This document shows, piece by piece, positions 1 to 6,075 of a stretch of DNA of 6,152 bases (position 1 is the first letter of the stretch; the number at the start of each line of letters is the position of its first letter). The position numbers and the translations under genes were made by a program. The notes beneath the pieces are model-generated. The model had not been told where the DNA came from and did not search any database. It saw only the letters and a list, made by a program, of their open reading frames with translations. This DNA comes from JBGSLN01 sp041740675 (GTDB lineage: Bacteria > Pseudomonadota > Gammaproteobacteria > JBGSLN01): assembly GCA_041740675.1 (NCBI GenBank), contig JBGSLN010000327.1:1-6152 (forward strand), in the 5' to 3' direction.

Positions 1-111
1 ATTGAACCACCTGCTGTACCTAGCATTATTGAAAAAATCCGTGAATTAAATACACGTATAGCAGAGGCCCGAATGCATGCTGATTTAAGTAATCCTGGTG
101 AAGTAACTTAA
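1..111 (+). CDS. C-terminal end of an unrecognised protein (partial)
   Basis: Frame 1 is open from the left edge to a TAA at 109-111, giving 36 residues. The fragment begins IEPPAVPSIIEKIRELNTRI and ends LSNPGEVT. It looks like a short proline-containing lead-in, an amphipathic helix (roughly residues 8-29) and a polar tail. The remainder of the gene lies outside the window, and I do not recognise the family from this piece. It runs in the same direction as orn, 60 bp upstream of it, so the two could share a transcript. However, an 8-bp inverted repeat sits in the gap. The reading frame is supported only by its being open and by the spacing to orn. Confidence 0.5.
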   Translation: MEPPAVPSIIEKIRELNTRIAEARMHADLSNPGEVT

Positions 112-114
112 TTT

Positions 115-154
115 GTAACTATCACATAATTCAATTACCCAGTAAAATAGTTAC
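115..154. repeat. 8-bp inverted repeat in the gap before orn
   Basis: GTAACTAT at 115-122 is matched exactly by ATAGTTAC at 147-154, with 24 bases between. The repeat occupies most of the gap between the upstream stop codon and the orn ribosome binding site. No T-run follows the right arm, so it is not a typical intrinsic terminator. It could be a weak hairpin or an operator. The octamer GTAACTAT occurs again at 3537-3544. Confidence 0.35.
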
Positions 155-171
155 CTTAATTTGAGAATAAA

Positions 172-717
172 ATGAAAAAAGATAATAATTTAATTTGGAT
201 AGACCTTGAAATGACAGGATTAAATCCAGAAAAAGATCGCATCATTGAAATAGCTACGGTAGTTACTGATGCACATTTGGAAATTATTGCGGAAGGTCCA
301 GTCTTTGCAGTCAAACAATCTGATAAATTATTATCAGTGATGGATGAATGGAATACTAAGCAACATACTAAATCTGGTTTAGTTGAACGAGTTAAAAATG
401 ATTCAGTGTCAGAAACTGAAGCTGAAACTTTGACACTTGAATTTTTAAAAAATTATGTTTCATTAGGTAAGTCGCCGATGTGTGGCAATAGCATTTGCCA
501 AGATCGCCGCTTTTTGTGGCATTATATGTCGGAATTAGAGGGCTATTTTCATTATCGAAATTTAGATGTCAGCACTTTAAAAGAATTAGCTAAACGCTGG
601 AAGCCAGAGATCATGAAAGGCTTTAAGAAAAAAACCAAACATTTAGCATTAAGCGATATTTTCGATTCCATTGAAGAATTAAAGTTTTATCGCGATCATT
701 TTCTGAAAGTAGAATAA
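172..717 (+). CDS. orn: oligoribonuclease (DEDDh 3'-5' exoribonuclease)
   Basis: Orn degrades 2-5 nt RNA oligomers left by other RNases to mononucleotides and, in bacteria that use cyclic di-GMP, clears pGpG. It acts in the cytoplasm as a metal-dependent dimer. The 181-aa length equals that of E. coli Orn as I recall it. All five DEDDh residues are visible: D11 and E13 in WIDLEMTGLNP, D111 in GNSICQDRRFL, and H157 and D162 in KHLALSDI. The stretches DVSTLKELAKRWKPEI and SGLVERVK are also near-identical to the E. coli protein. The ATG at 172 is preceded by GAG at 163-165, a suitable ribosome binding site, and the N-terminus aligns with the family, so the start is secure. The gene converges with the 910-aa minus-strand gene, and their last 22 bp overlap. 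No clear sigma70 promoter is seen directly upstream, so co-transcription with the preceding gene is possible. Confidence 0.97.
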   Translation: MKKDNNLIWIDLEMTGLNPEKDRIIEIATVVTDAHLEIIAEGPVFAVKQSDKLLSVMDEWNTKQHTKSGLVERVKNDSVSETEAETLTLEFLKNYVSLGKSPMCGNSICQDRRFLWHYMSELEGYFHYRNLDVSTLKELAKRWKPEIMKGFKKKTKHLALSDIFDSIEELKFYRDHFLKVE

Positions 718-3428
718 TCAATATCTGCTCTAAGATTTGTGACAGAGTCATCTTGCTCGAAATAATATTCAGAGCTTTTAAATAGCCCTGGATAGGTAAC
801 AGAGGCGGCTATTCGATCTGAATCTAAGTATCTTTGCCTGTATTTTTCCTTCAATTTTTCACGATCAACTTTAGTAACTGTTTCCCAAGGATTAGTTCTA
901 GATTTCTTTTTTAAATGTGTACGTTTGTTTTGCATATCAACAGCATACTCTATTCTTTTTGGTACAGTGCCATCATCCTTATTCTTATCAGCAGTCGTGT
1001 CTCCAACGCGAGATGAGTTGAAAGAGTTCGGATTATCTGCTGTTGTTGTATTGAAAGTAGTAGAAGAATTGTCTGTTGGTTTTGGTAAATTCTCACCTTC
1101 TTTCTTCTTATTATCAGTAGGTCCACCATTAGATGAAGTGGTGGAAACATCATTATAAGGGTTTGTACTTGTAGAATCATCCACAATACGTTGCGTTTGT
1201 GCTGAAGTAGGCGAAAAAGAAGAGTCTTCATTAGATAGGTTGCCTGCTGATGCCATAGTTAGAGTTAATAAAGCTGCAGCAAAGCTACTTAAGCCTCTTT
1301 GTAAGCCTTTTCTTTTTGATTTATTAGTATCATTAGTTGTGCTTATTTTACTTAAAGGATGTTGATTTATTTTTTGTTCAGATGATGTGGATTCGCTAGA
1401 TACTTTTCTTTGTTTTAGTTCAGGTTCATCGTTTTGAAATGGCTTATTAAATATTTTTTGAATTAAAAAAATACCGGTCATTTTAATCAATTCACCAAAT
1501 TTTAACTTTTTTAATCGATGTAACCAATGATCATCTTTCAAAATGGGTTCATATACTTTTTTAGTTTGTTTTGCCATTTCTACAGCTTCAGCATTGACTA
1601 AATCTTTAGCCATATCTTTTGGATCAACTTGTTGACCCGCTACACCATTTGCAGCTGTGTTATTAATACCAGCATCTTTGGCTTGATGTTTTTTTGCAAA
1701 ATTTTGAATTTCTGTAAGAACGTTTTTATCTGCTAAATTCGGAGCTAAACTATGATTTCTTGTTCGCACGTATTGGTAGCTGCCCATCACCATCACATTT
1801 TCTAATCCAGTGCGATCTTCACTGTCATTGCAATTTATTCCAATTTTATGGTCTAAACTAGCACTGAGACGATGAACACAAGCTTGTAATTGATAATTAT
1901 AATCCTGCGATTGATAACGATCATTTTCCCATAAGAAATGAAAGTTATTAAGCTCTTGAATGAGATTATATTCTGCGATCAATTCTGGTTCTGCTTCTGC
2001 TTCAGAAACTAATTGATCGCTTTTTTGTCGCAGTTCTTTTAAGCGTTTATTGATAGCGTCTTGTTTTTCTTTCCATAATTCCAAATTTTGTTTAAAAAGC
2101 TGTCCTTCTAATTGATGGTGTTGAGCTAAGGCGTTTTTAAGTTTTGTAATCCAAGAGTTTAAACCATCTAATTCATTCGTAAGTGGAACACGATTTTCCA
2201 TGATTGCACGAATATATTGGATCAACGGAACAATAATTGTAGTCCATGATTCTTTAACTTTCTCTTCTGATGATTTGAGTGAGTTTTTCATCTCGCTGAA
2301 AATGGGATTCGATGATGAACTTAATTTGTTTAAAGTATCACTGATCAATTGATTATAAAAACGCGTATTAATTTGAAATTTCAATGGATCACTTAAGCTG
2401 TTACTGCGCGTCATATTGACGCCTTCAACGTAGTAACGCATTTCCATTGGATTTTCTTCAGCTTGATTTTGCATTAAAAATGCAAGATAAGTGTACAGTG
2501 TTTGTTTATAACCTTGTTGTACATCAATTGTAGCTAAGGTTCGATCAAGAGGGCTTAATAAAGATATTTGTGCGTATGTTTTCGCAGTTGGGTTTAAACT
2601 TCGTACAGAATCATGACGTTGTTTAACTTGGGCTAGGGTACCGCTTAACATAGCAAAATCATCTTGCATATCAATAGGCACATAATTAGCTGCGCGAGTG
2701 GATTGATCGAGTATCGTAATTGCACCTGTTTCGTCTTTATGTCCCATCACATGCAACACATAATTAGAAAGTTGATCTGAATCACGTTTATAACTTTGAT
2801 GAGTATAGGGCTTGCCTTCAGAATCAAGGCCTAAAGGTATTTCTGCAGTAAAATAACCGGTATCTCGATTGTAATTAACATAAGTTCGACGTGGTTTTTT
2901 GCCACGAGTTTCTATTTCAGCCTTACGAAGTTGTTGGAGAAATGCTAGATAGTTCGTATCATTGTATTTTATTTTTTGATTGTTTGTGTGCAGCTTAGCT
3001 AGTTCGACAAAAACAGTTTCTTGAACGTATTTATTAAATCGGGCTAGTAAACTTTTTAGATCGTCTATTGAAAACTTTTCTCCTTTTTCTTCTCTTAAAG
3101 TTTCAATATTGAAATTTTTTCTAACATGACTTAAAAATTCATCAATCTTTTGTTGTTGAAGCTTAGTTTTACCTAAAGAATTAAATGCTTTAAAAATGGA
3201 TTTTAGTTGTTTCTCCAACATGACTGTATGAGCTTGATAATCAGCATTATCATCCATCGACGTAAAAAGTATTTTTCTTGCTGCTAGTTGTGATTTTACA
3301 GCTACTGGCAAATCAACGCTAACCGTAATAGGGTCGTCGTTAATAGTAACAAGTTCATCATCAACTAATTGAGTCTTTGCGAACATATCCTTAAAAACTT
3401 GTGCTAATTTTTTATTTAAATCTGACAT
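696..3428 (-). CDS. putative translocated phosphoinositide phosphatase-like effector (SopB/SidF/SidP-type CX5R)
   Basis: Seen: 910 residues with no signal peptide. Residues 510-541 end in INCNDSEDRTG, a CX5R phosphatase loop with C533 as nucleophile and R539 as phosphate binder. It is preceded by a helix (YQLQACVHRLSASLDHKIG), as in the SopB/IpgD and Legionella SidF/SidP phosphoinositide phosphatases. Further downstream, NTAANGVAGQQV (590-601) resembles the NTGVPGxKV motif of that family. Upstream, SLLSPL (289-294) and VEGVN (334-338) loosely recall its LLSP and GVN motifs. Residues 436-495 are charged and helical, possibly coiled coil. After the catalytic region come a moderately hydrophobic segment (643-660), a Ser/Thr/Asn/Asp-rich linker (about 674-820) interrupted by a second hydrophobic stretch (712-729), and a basic tail. 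The C-terminus ends STFRK, with Phe at -3, compatible with Dot/Icm secretion. The catalytic loop lacks both lysines of the usual CKSxKDR. Known: such enzymes remodel host membrane lipids. Inference: this is a Dot/Icm effector. The start has AGAG about 8 bp upstream. The substrate is unknown. Confidence 0.72.
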   Translation of the reverse strand: MSDLNKKLAQVFKDMFAKTQLVDDELVTINDDPITVSVDLPVAVKSQLAARKILFTSMDDNADYQAHTVMLEKQLKSIFKAFNSLGKTKLQQQKIDEFLSHVRKNFNIETLREEKGEKFSIDDLKSLLARFNKYVQETVFVELAKLHTNNQKIKYNDTNYLAFLQQLRKAEIETRGKKPRRTYVNYNRDTGYFTAEIPLGLDSEGKPYTHQSYKRDSDQLSNYVLHVMGHKDETGAITILDQSTRAANYVPIDMQDDFAMLSGTLAQVKQRHDSVRSLNPTAKTYAQISLLSPLDRTLATIDVQQGYKQTLYTYLAFLMQNQAEENPMEMRYYVEGVNMTRSNSLSDPLKFQINTRFYNQLISDTLNKLSSSSNPIFSEMKNSLKSSEEKVKESWTTIIVPLIQYIRAIMENRVPLTNELDGLNSWITKLKNALAQHHQLEGQLFKQNLELWKEKQDAINKRLKELRQKSDQLVSEAEAEPELIAEYNLIQELNNFHFLWENDRYQSQDYNYQLQACVHRLSASLDHKIGINCNDSEDRTGLENVMVMGSYQYVRTRNHSLAPNLADKNVLTEIQNFAKKHQAKDAGINNTAANGVAGQQVDPKDMAKDLVNAEAVEMAKQTKKVYEPILKDDHWLHRLKKLKFGELIKMTGIFLIQKIFNKPFQNDEPELKQRKVSSESTSSEQKINQHPLSKISTTNDTNKSKRKGLQRGLSSFAAALLTLTMASAGNLSNEDSSFSPTSAQTQRIVDDSTSTNPYNDVSTTSSNGGPTDNKKKEGENLPKPTDNSSTTFNTTTADNPNSFNSSRVGDTTADKNKDDGTVPKRIEYAVDMQNKRTHLKKKSRTNPWETVTKVDREKLKEKYRQRYLDSDRIAASVTYPGLFKSSEYYFEQDDSVTNLRADIDYSTFRK
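1806..1832 (-). other. CX5R catalytic loop of the phosphatase-like gene (residues 533-541)
   Basis: These codons specify C-N-D-S-E-D-R-T-G. The Cys, Asp-Arg-Thr and Gly positions match the SopB/SidF-type loop (CKSGKDRTG), but the two lysines at X1 and X4 are Asn534 and Glu537. I checked the Cys codon (TGC, 1832-1830) and Arg codon (CGC, 1814-1812) on the minus strand, so the motif is not a reading error on my part. Confidence 0.75.
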
Positions 3429-3494
3429 TTTTATTCTCTATATTTATTAATGCAATATTAATAATTGCTGCGATTAAGACTATTTTACTCTCAT

Positions 3495-3514
3495 TTTCTT
3501 AAGGAAATCTTAAC
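3495..3514 (-). promoter_or_regulatory. PmrA-box-like tandem repeat upstream of the phosphatase-like gene
   Basis: Read on the minus strand, the site is GTTAAGATT, then TC, then CTTAAGAAA. The core TTAAGA is therefore repeated with an exact 11-bp period. The Legionella/Coxiella PmrA site, as I recall it, is a tandem cTTAATatT with a 2-bp spacer, the same 9+2+9 architecture. The left half matches 7 of 9 positions and the right half 6 of 9. It ends 66 bp upstream of the start codon. A third, lone CTTAAT lies at 3473-3478 on the minus strand. A possible -10 (TAAAAT, 3482-3487) is close by, but the promoter is not resolved. TTAA pairs are common in AT-rich DNA, so this is a candidate only. Confidence 0.42.
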
Positions 3515-3521
3515 CATAAAC

Positions 3522-3556
3522 AAAGTTTTTCTTATGGTAACTATAATAAAAACTTT
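3522..3556. repeat. 9-bp inverted repeat enclosing a TATAAT
   Basis: AAAGTTTTT at 3522-3530 pairs exactly with AAAAACTTT at 3548-3556 across a 17-base loop. A perfect TATAAT (3542-3547, + strand) lies at the edge of the loop but has no good -35 element and no nearby open reading frame. The arms are almost pure A/T, so any hairpin would be weak. Confidence 0.35.
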
Positions 3557-3657
3557 TCATAACGATAAATTTTATACAGCCTTCTACATAGTGTTATGTA
3601 AGGTATTTAAAACCCATAAATATTGATCATATAAAAAAGATAAAAATAAATTATTTA

Positions 3658-3675
3658 ATTATCTTAAAAGATAAT
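3658..3675. promoter_or_regulatory. 18-bp near-palindrome, candidate operator
   Basis: ATTATCTT (3658-3665) and AAGATAAT (3668-3675) are exact reverse complements around a central AA. The site lies about 45 bp upstream of the -10 element serving the exported-protein gene, a typical place for an activator or repressor dimer to bind. I cannot name the regulator. Confidence 0.4.
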
Positions 3676-3719
3676 AGGTGTAAAAGCAAGAACTGTTAAA
3701 AATCTACTGATTTTTAATG

Positions 3720-3728
3720 TGATATAAT
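3720..3728 (+). promoter_or_regulatory. extended -10 promoter for the four-cysteine exported protein
   Basis: TGATATAAT is a perfect extended -10 element (TGn followed by TATAAT). There is no recognisable -35 at 16-18 bp, which extended -10 promoters can do without. Transcription would begin near 3735 and give a leader of about 21 nt. GGGA at 3747-3750 acts as the ribosome binding site for the ATG at 3756. Confidence 0.6.
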
Positions 3729-3755
3729 AGGCTGACTAAATCATACGGGATTAAG

Positions 3756-4121
3756 ATGTTCAAAAAAATCATTTTTAGCATGATGACAGGTATAATATTT
3801 GTTCCTGCTACTTATGCAGATGTGACTGTTGCCAATGTAAGCACTATGTCACAACCAAAGATAGGTTATTTTTATTCGATAGCACCTAACATGCCTGGCT
3901 GTGAAAATGTTCAACTACAGTTTAATACTAGCGGTAATGCAAAAATCCCACAAAGTTGTTTAAATAATAATTCCAGTACTATTGAAGTTTACGCGGAAAA
4001 TCAACCGAATATCCCAATTACTGATTCCAGTTGTATAGGCATAGCTAATTCTGTTTCGCAAATTTGGGTGAGTTATTCAGCGGATTCAATTACTTGTCAA
4101 AGCTTTGATAAATCAAACTAA
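3756..4121 (+). CDS. small exported protein with four cysteines, function unknown
   Basis: The 121-aa product starts with a clear Sec signal peptide: KK at residues 3-4, a hydrophobic core IIFSMMTGIIFVPA, and probable cleavage after TYA at residue 21 (Ala-X-Ala-like, before DVTV). The mature part, about 100 residues, is polar and rich in Ser, Asn, Ile and Val, which suggests beta structure. It has exactly four cysteines (C49, C68, C93, C114), enough for two disulfides. There is no lipobox and no membrane anchor, so it should be periplasmic or released. I do not recognise the family. It is preceded by a good extended -10 promoter and a GGGA ribosome binding site, which supports it as a real gene. 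It converges with dsbD, 38 bp away. Disulfide formation in the periplasm would matter for it, but a functional link with DsbD is only suggested by adjacency. Confidence 0.75.
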   Translation: MFKKIIFSMMTGIIFVPATYADVTVANVSTMSQPKIGYFYSIAPNMPGCENVQLQFNTSGNAKIPQSCLNNNSSTIEVYAENQPNIPITDSSCIGIANSVSQIWVSYSADSITCQSFDKSN

Positions 4122-4159
4122 CTAAGTTTATATTTATGAAACTCATCTTGTTCATATAA

Positions 4160-5950
4160 TCAATAACTTTCAGTTATTTTTTTCACATGGGTTAAAAACT
4201 GTTGTGCATTCATTTCTCCCACAATGCGCGCAGAGGAAATTTCTTCACCCTCTTTGTTGAAAAATAAAATTGTCGGTGGAGCAATGACACCATAATTTTT
4301 TTCTAAAGCTTTATCAGCAGTATTATTTGCAGTGACATTGGCTCGTAATAATACAAATTTTTTCAATAATTTTTTAACATCAGAATTAGAAAAAGCATTC
4401 GCATCCATTTCTTTGCAAGAAACACACCAATCAGCATAAAAATCTAACATAACTAATTTGCCTTGGTTTTGTTGCAAAGAAGCATCAACGCTTGCGATGG
4501 AAGTTACTGGTTGGAAAGACAAAGAACTTGTTTGTACTATAGACGGATTAAGTTTAATGGGTTGAAATACATCATCATTACCCATCGCTGCGCCAATCAA
4601 TAATAAAAAGCCATAAATTAATAAAGCTAATCCTAAACCTTTGCTAAGTTTTGTCCAACGGGAATCTTTAGTAGGACTTAATGCACCCATAAAAATAGCG
4701 CAGACGATTGCTAAAATTGCCCATAGCGCAAGACTTGCTGGTCCTGGAATAATACGTTCTAACATCCAAATGGCAACACCTAACATTAACACACCAAAGA
4801 AGTTTTTTATGTTTATCATCCAATGCCCTGCTTTTGGTAGTAGCTTACCAAAAGAAGCACCAACAATAATTAATGGCAATCCCATACCTAAGCCCATAAA
4901 AAATAATGCCAAGCCGCCAAAGACGGCATTGCCGCTGTTACCAATATATGCCAAAGCGCCTACTAAAGGTGCGCTCACACAAGGTGAAACAATCAGTGTT
5001 GATAATGCACCCATAATCGCAACACCAATATAATTACCCGTTTTTTGTTTGTGACTTAATTCGCTAACTTTATGCTGCCAATTTTGCGGCAATTTCAAAT
5101 CATAAAAACCAAATAATGATAAAGCAAGCATTACAAACAATAGGCTAAATAAAACTAATACCCAGGGGGTTTGAAGCGCGGCTTGAACGCTGCTACCTAA
5201 AAGCCCCACAATTAAGCCTGCAATTGCAAAAGCTAATGCCATGCCAAGCACATAAAAAAGCGATAAACCCACAGCATGTCTGGTATTAATGTTATGACCA
5301 TGATCGACAATAATTCCCGATAAAATAGGAATGATGGGTAAGATGCAAGGTGTAAAAGCTAAAAGTATGCCAAAGCCAAAAAATATTAAAAGAGATAAGA
5401 AGCTGTTTTTGTCTTGTAAGATTTTAGCTGCATAAGCTTGGTTGTTTGCAGTGGGTGTTACCGGAGATGTTGTCGTTTGAATCGATTGTTCATAATTACT
5501 GATTTGAATGTCATTAGCTGTTAAGATATGTCGATTAGCAATGGATACTAATTTTGTGATCGGCGGGTAACAAAATCCCCATTTTGCACAACCTTGATAA
5601 TGTACTAATAGTTTCAATGGTTCATTAGTGGGATTTAGAATTGGAATTGATAAAGTTAAAGGACCTTCATAAACATAATGTTTACCTAGAATTTGATCGT
5701 TTTTTTCAATTCCTATAGGTTTTAAAATAAAGCCTAGCTGTGCTTCTTTTGGAGCTAATACTTCAAATGAAAAGCGATCTTTATAAAGATAATATCCCGG
5801 AGCAATATCCCATTTTGCTAATATTGAATCCGTCGTTGTAGGTTCAACAGAAAATTGAAATGCTTGATTACCTTTAATTGGTTTTTGCTCCATACTAAAA
5901 GCGGAAATACTGAGCAAGCAAAATAAGAGAGTAACTATTTGTTTTAACAT
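4160..5950 (-). CDS. dsbD: thiol:disulfide interchange protein DsbD
   Basis: DsbD carries electrons from cytoplasmic thioredoxin across the inner membrane to periplasmic DsbC, DsbG and CcmG-type proteins. All three domains are present in 596 residues. Residues 1-19 are a signal peptide. The alpha domain (about 20-160) has C121 and C127 in GCAKWGFCYPP. The beta domain (about 183-456) has some eight membrane segments, with the redox pair C202 in FTPCILPIIP and C324 in SPCVSAPL. The gamma thioredoxin-like domain (about 470-596) has WCVSC (C509, C512) and the cis-proline P559 before TILFF. All six catalytic cysteines are intact, so the protein should be functional. It is slightly longer than E. 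coli DsbD, partly from the Ser/Thr/Pro-rich alpha-beta linker (about 155-170). The ribosome binding site is weak (GAAG about 12 bp upstream), but the signal peptide fixes the start at the ATG ending at 5950. A hairpin lies 20 bp upstream of the start. Confidence 0.96.
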   Translation of the reverse strand: MLKQIVTLLFCLLSISAFSMEQKPIKGNQAFQFSVEPTTTDSILAKWDIAPGYYLYKDRFSFEVLAPKEAQLGFILKPIGIEKNDQILGKHYVYEGPLTLSIPILNPTNEPLKLLVHYQGCAKWGFCYPPITKLVSIANRHILTANDIQISNYEQSIQTTTSPVTPTANNQAYAAKILQDKNSFLSLLIFFGFGILLAFTPCILPIIPILSGIIVDHGHNINTRHAVGLSLFYVLGMALAFAIAGLIVGLLGSSVQAALQTPWVLVLFSLLFVMLALSLFGFYDLKLPQNWQHKVSELSHKQKTGNYIGVAIMGALSTLIVSPCVSAPLVGALAYIGNSGNAVFGGLALFFMGLGMGLPLIIVGASFGKLLPKAGHWMINIKNFFGVLMLGVAIWMLERIIPGPASLALWAILAIVCAIFMGALSPTKDSRWTKLSKGLGLALLIYGFLLLIGAAMGNDDVFQPIKLNPSIVQTSSLSFQPVTSIASVDASLQQNQGKLVMLDFYADWCVSCKEMDANAFSNSDVKKLLKKFVLLRANVTANNTADKALEKNYGVIAPPTILFFNKEGEEISSARIVGEMNAQQFLTHVKKITESY

Positions 5951-5970
5951 GATAAATTGGCTTCATATAG

Positions 5971-6007
5971 AGGATGATACAGTCATAAATGTATGAGTAT
6001 CCATCCT
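5971..6007 (-). promoter_or_regulatory. imperfect 15-bp hairpin in the dsbD leader
   Basis: On the + strand AGGATGATAC (5971-5980) pairs with GTATCcATCCT (5997-6007, one bulged C), and TCATA (5983-5987) pairs with TATGA (5992-5996) around the loop AATG. Together they form a nearly continuous 15-bp stem with a 2-nt and a 1-nt bulge. It ends 20 bp before the dsbD start codon. No T-run follows on either strand, so it is not a terminator. It may be a leader hairpin influencing dsbD translation or stability, or an operator. Confidence 0.5.
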
Positions 6008-6032
6008 AAGACCTAAATTAGTGCGTACTTGA

Positions 6033-6062
6033 ATAATACTCCTAATTAAAAAATAGATACAA
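6033..6062 (-). promoter_or_regulatory. possible sigma70 promoter for dsbD
   Basis: On the minus strand TTGTAT (6062-6057) and TATTAT (6038-6033) are 18 bp apart. The -10 matches 5 of 6 and the -35 matches 4 of 6 consensus positions. Initiation near 6026 would place the 5971-6007 hairpin inside a leader of about 75 nt. In this AT-rich context the call is tentative. Confidence 0.35.
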
Positions 6063-6075
6063 CTTTAACTCATAC

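Larger units (their letters stand above)
3429..3755. other. 327-bp non-coding region between divergent genes
   Basis: This stretch is very AT-rich and I see no credible gene in it. It separates the divergent starts of the phosphatase-like gene (minus) and the four-cysteine exported protein (plus), so it must carry the promoters for both. It contains a tandem TTAAGA repeat (3495-3514), an AT-rich inverted repeat with an isolated TATAAT (3522-3556), an 18-bp near-palindrome (3658-3675) and an extended -10 promoter (3720-3728). These are annotated separately. Confidence 0.8.

Noticed and set aside
925..1231. Open frames on both strands inside the 3' part of the phosphatase-like gene (925-1158 + and 950-1231 -)
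   Set aside because: They are out-of-frame shadows of the Ser/Thr/Asn-rich linker coding sequence. I noted no ribosome binding site and the products have no recognisable features.
4115..4143. Short inverted repeats (AAACT/AGTTT and AGTTT/AAACT) between the convergent exported-protein gene and dsbD as a bidirectional terminator
   Set aside because: The stems are only 5 bp, A/T-rich and mutually overlapping, with no proper T-run.
4641..5033. Plus-strand open frame of 130 codons opposite dsbD
   Set aside because: It is antisense to conserved membrane segments of DsbD. The product is a composition artefact rich in Pro, Ile and Lys.
5891..5950. DsbD N-terminus as a lipoprotein signal, because of Cys11
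   Set aside because: Cys11 lies inside the hydrophobic core with no proper lipobox around it. A standard signal peptide cleaved near residue 19 fits better.
5991..6075. GTATGAGT (5991-5998) and ACTCATAC (6068-6075) as a long-range inverted repeat
   Set aside because: The 8-bp arms are 69 bp apart, and the left arm is already used in the dsbD leader hairpin. Chance is a sufficient explanation.
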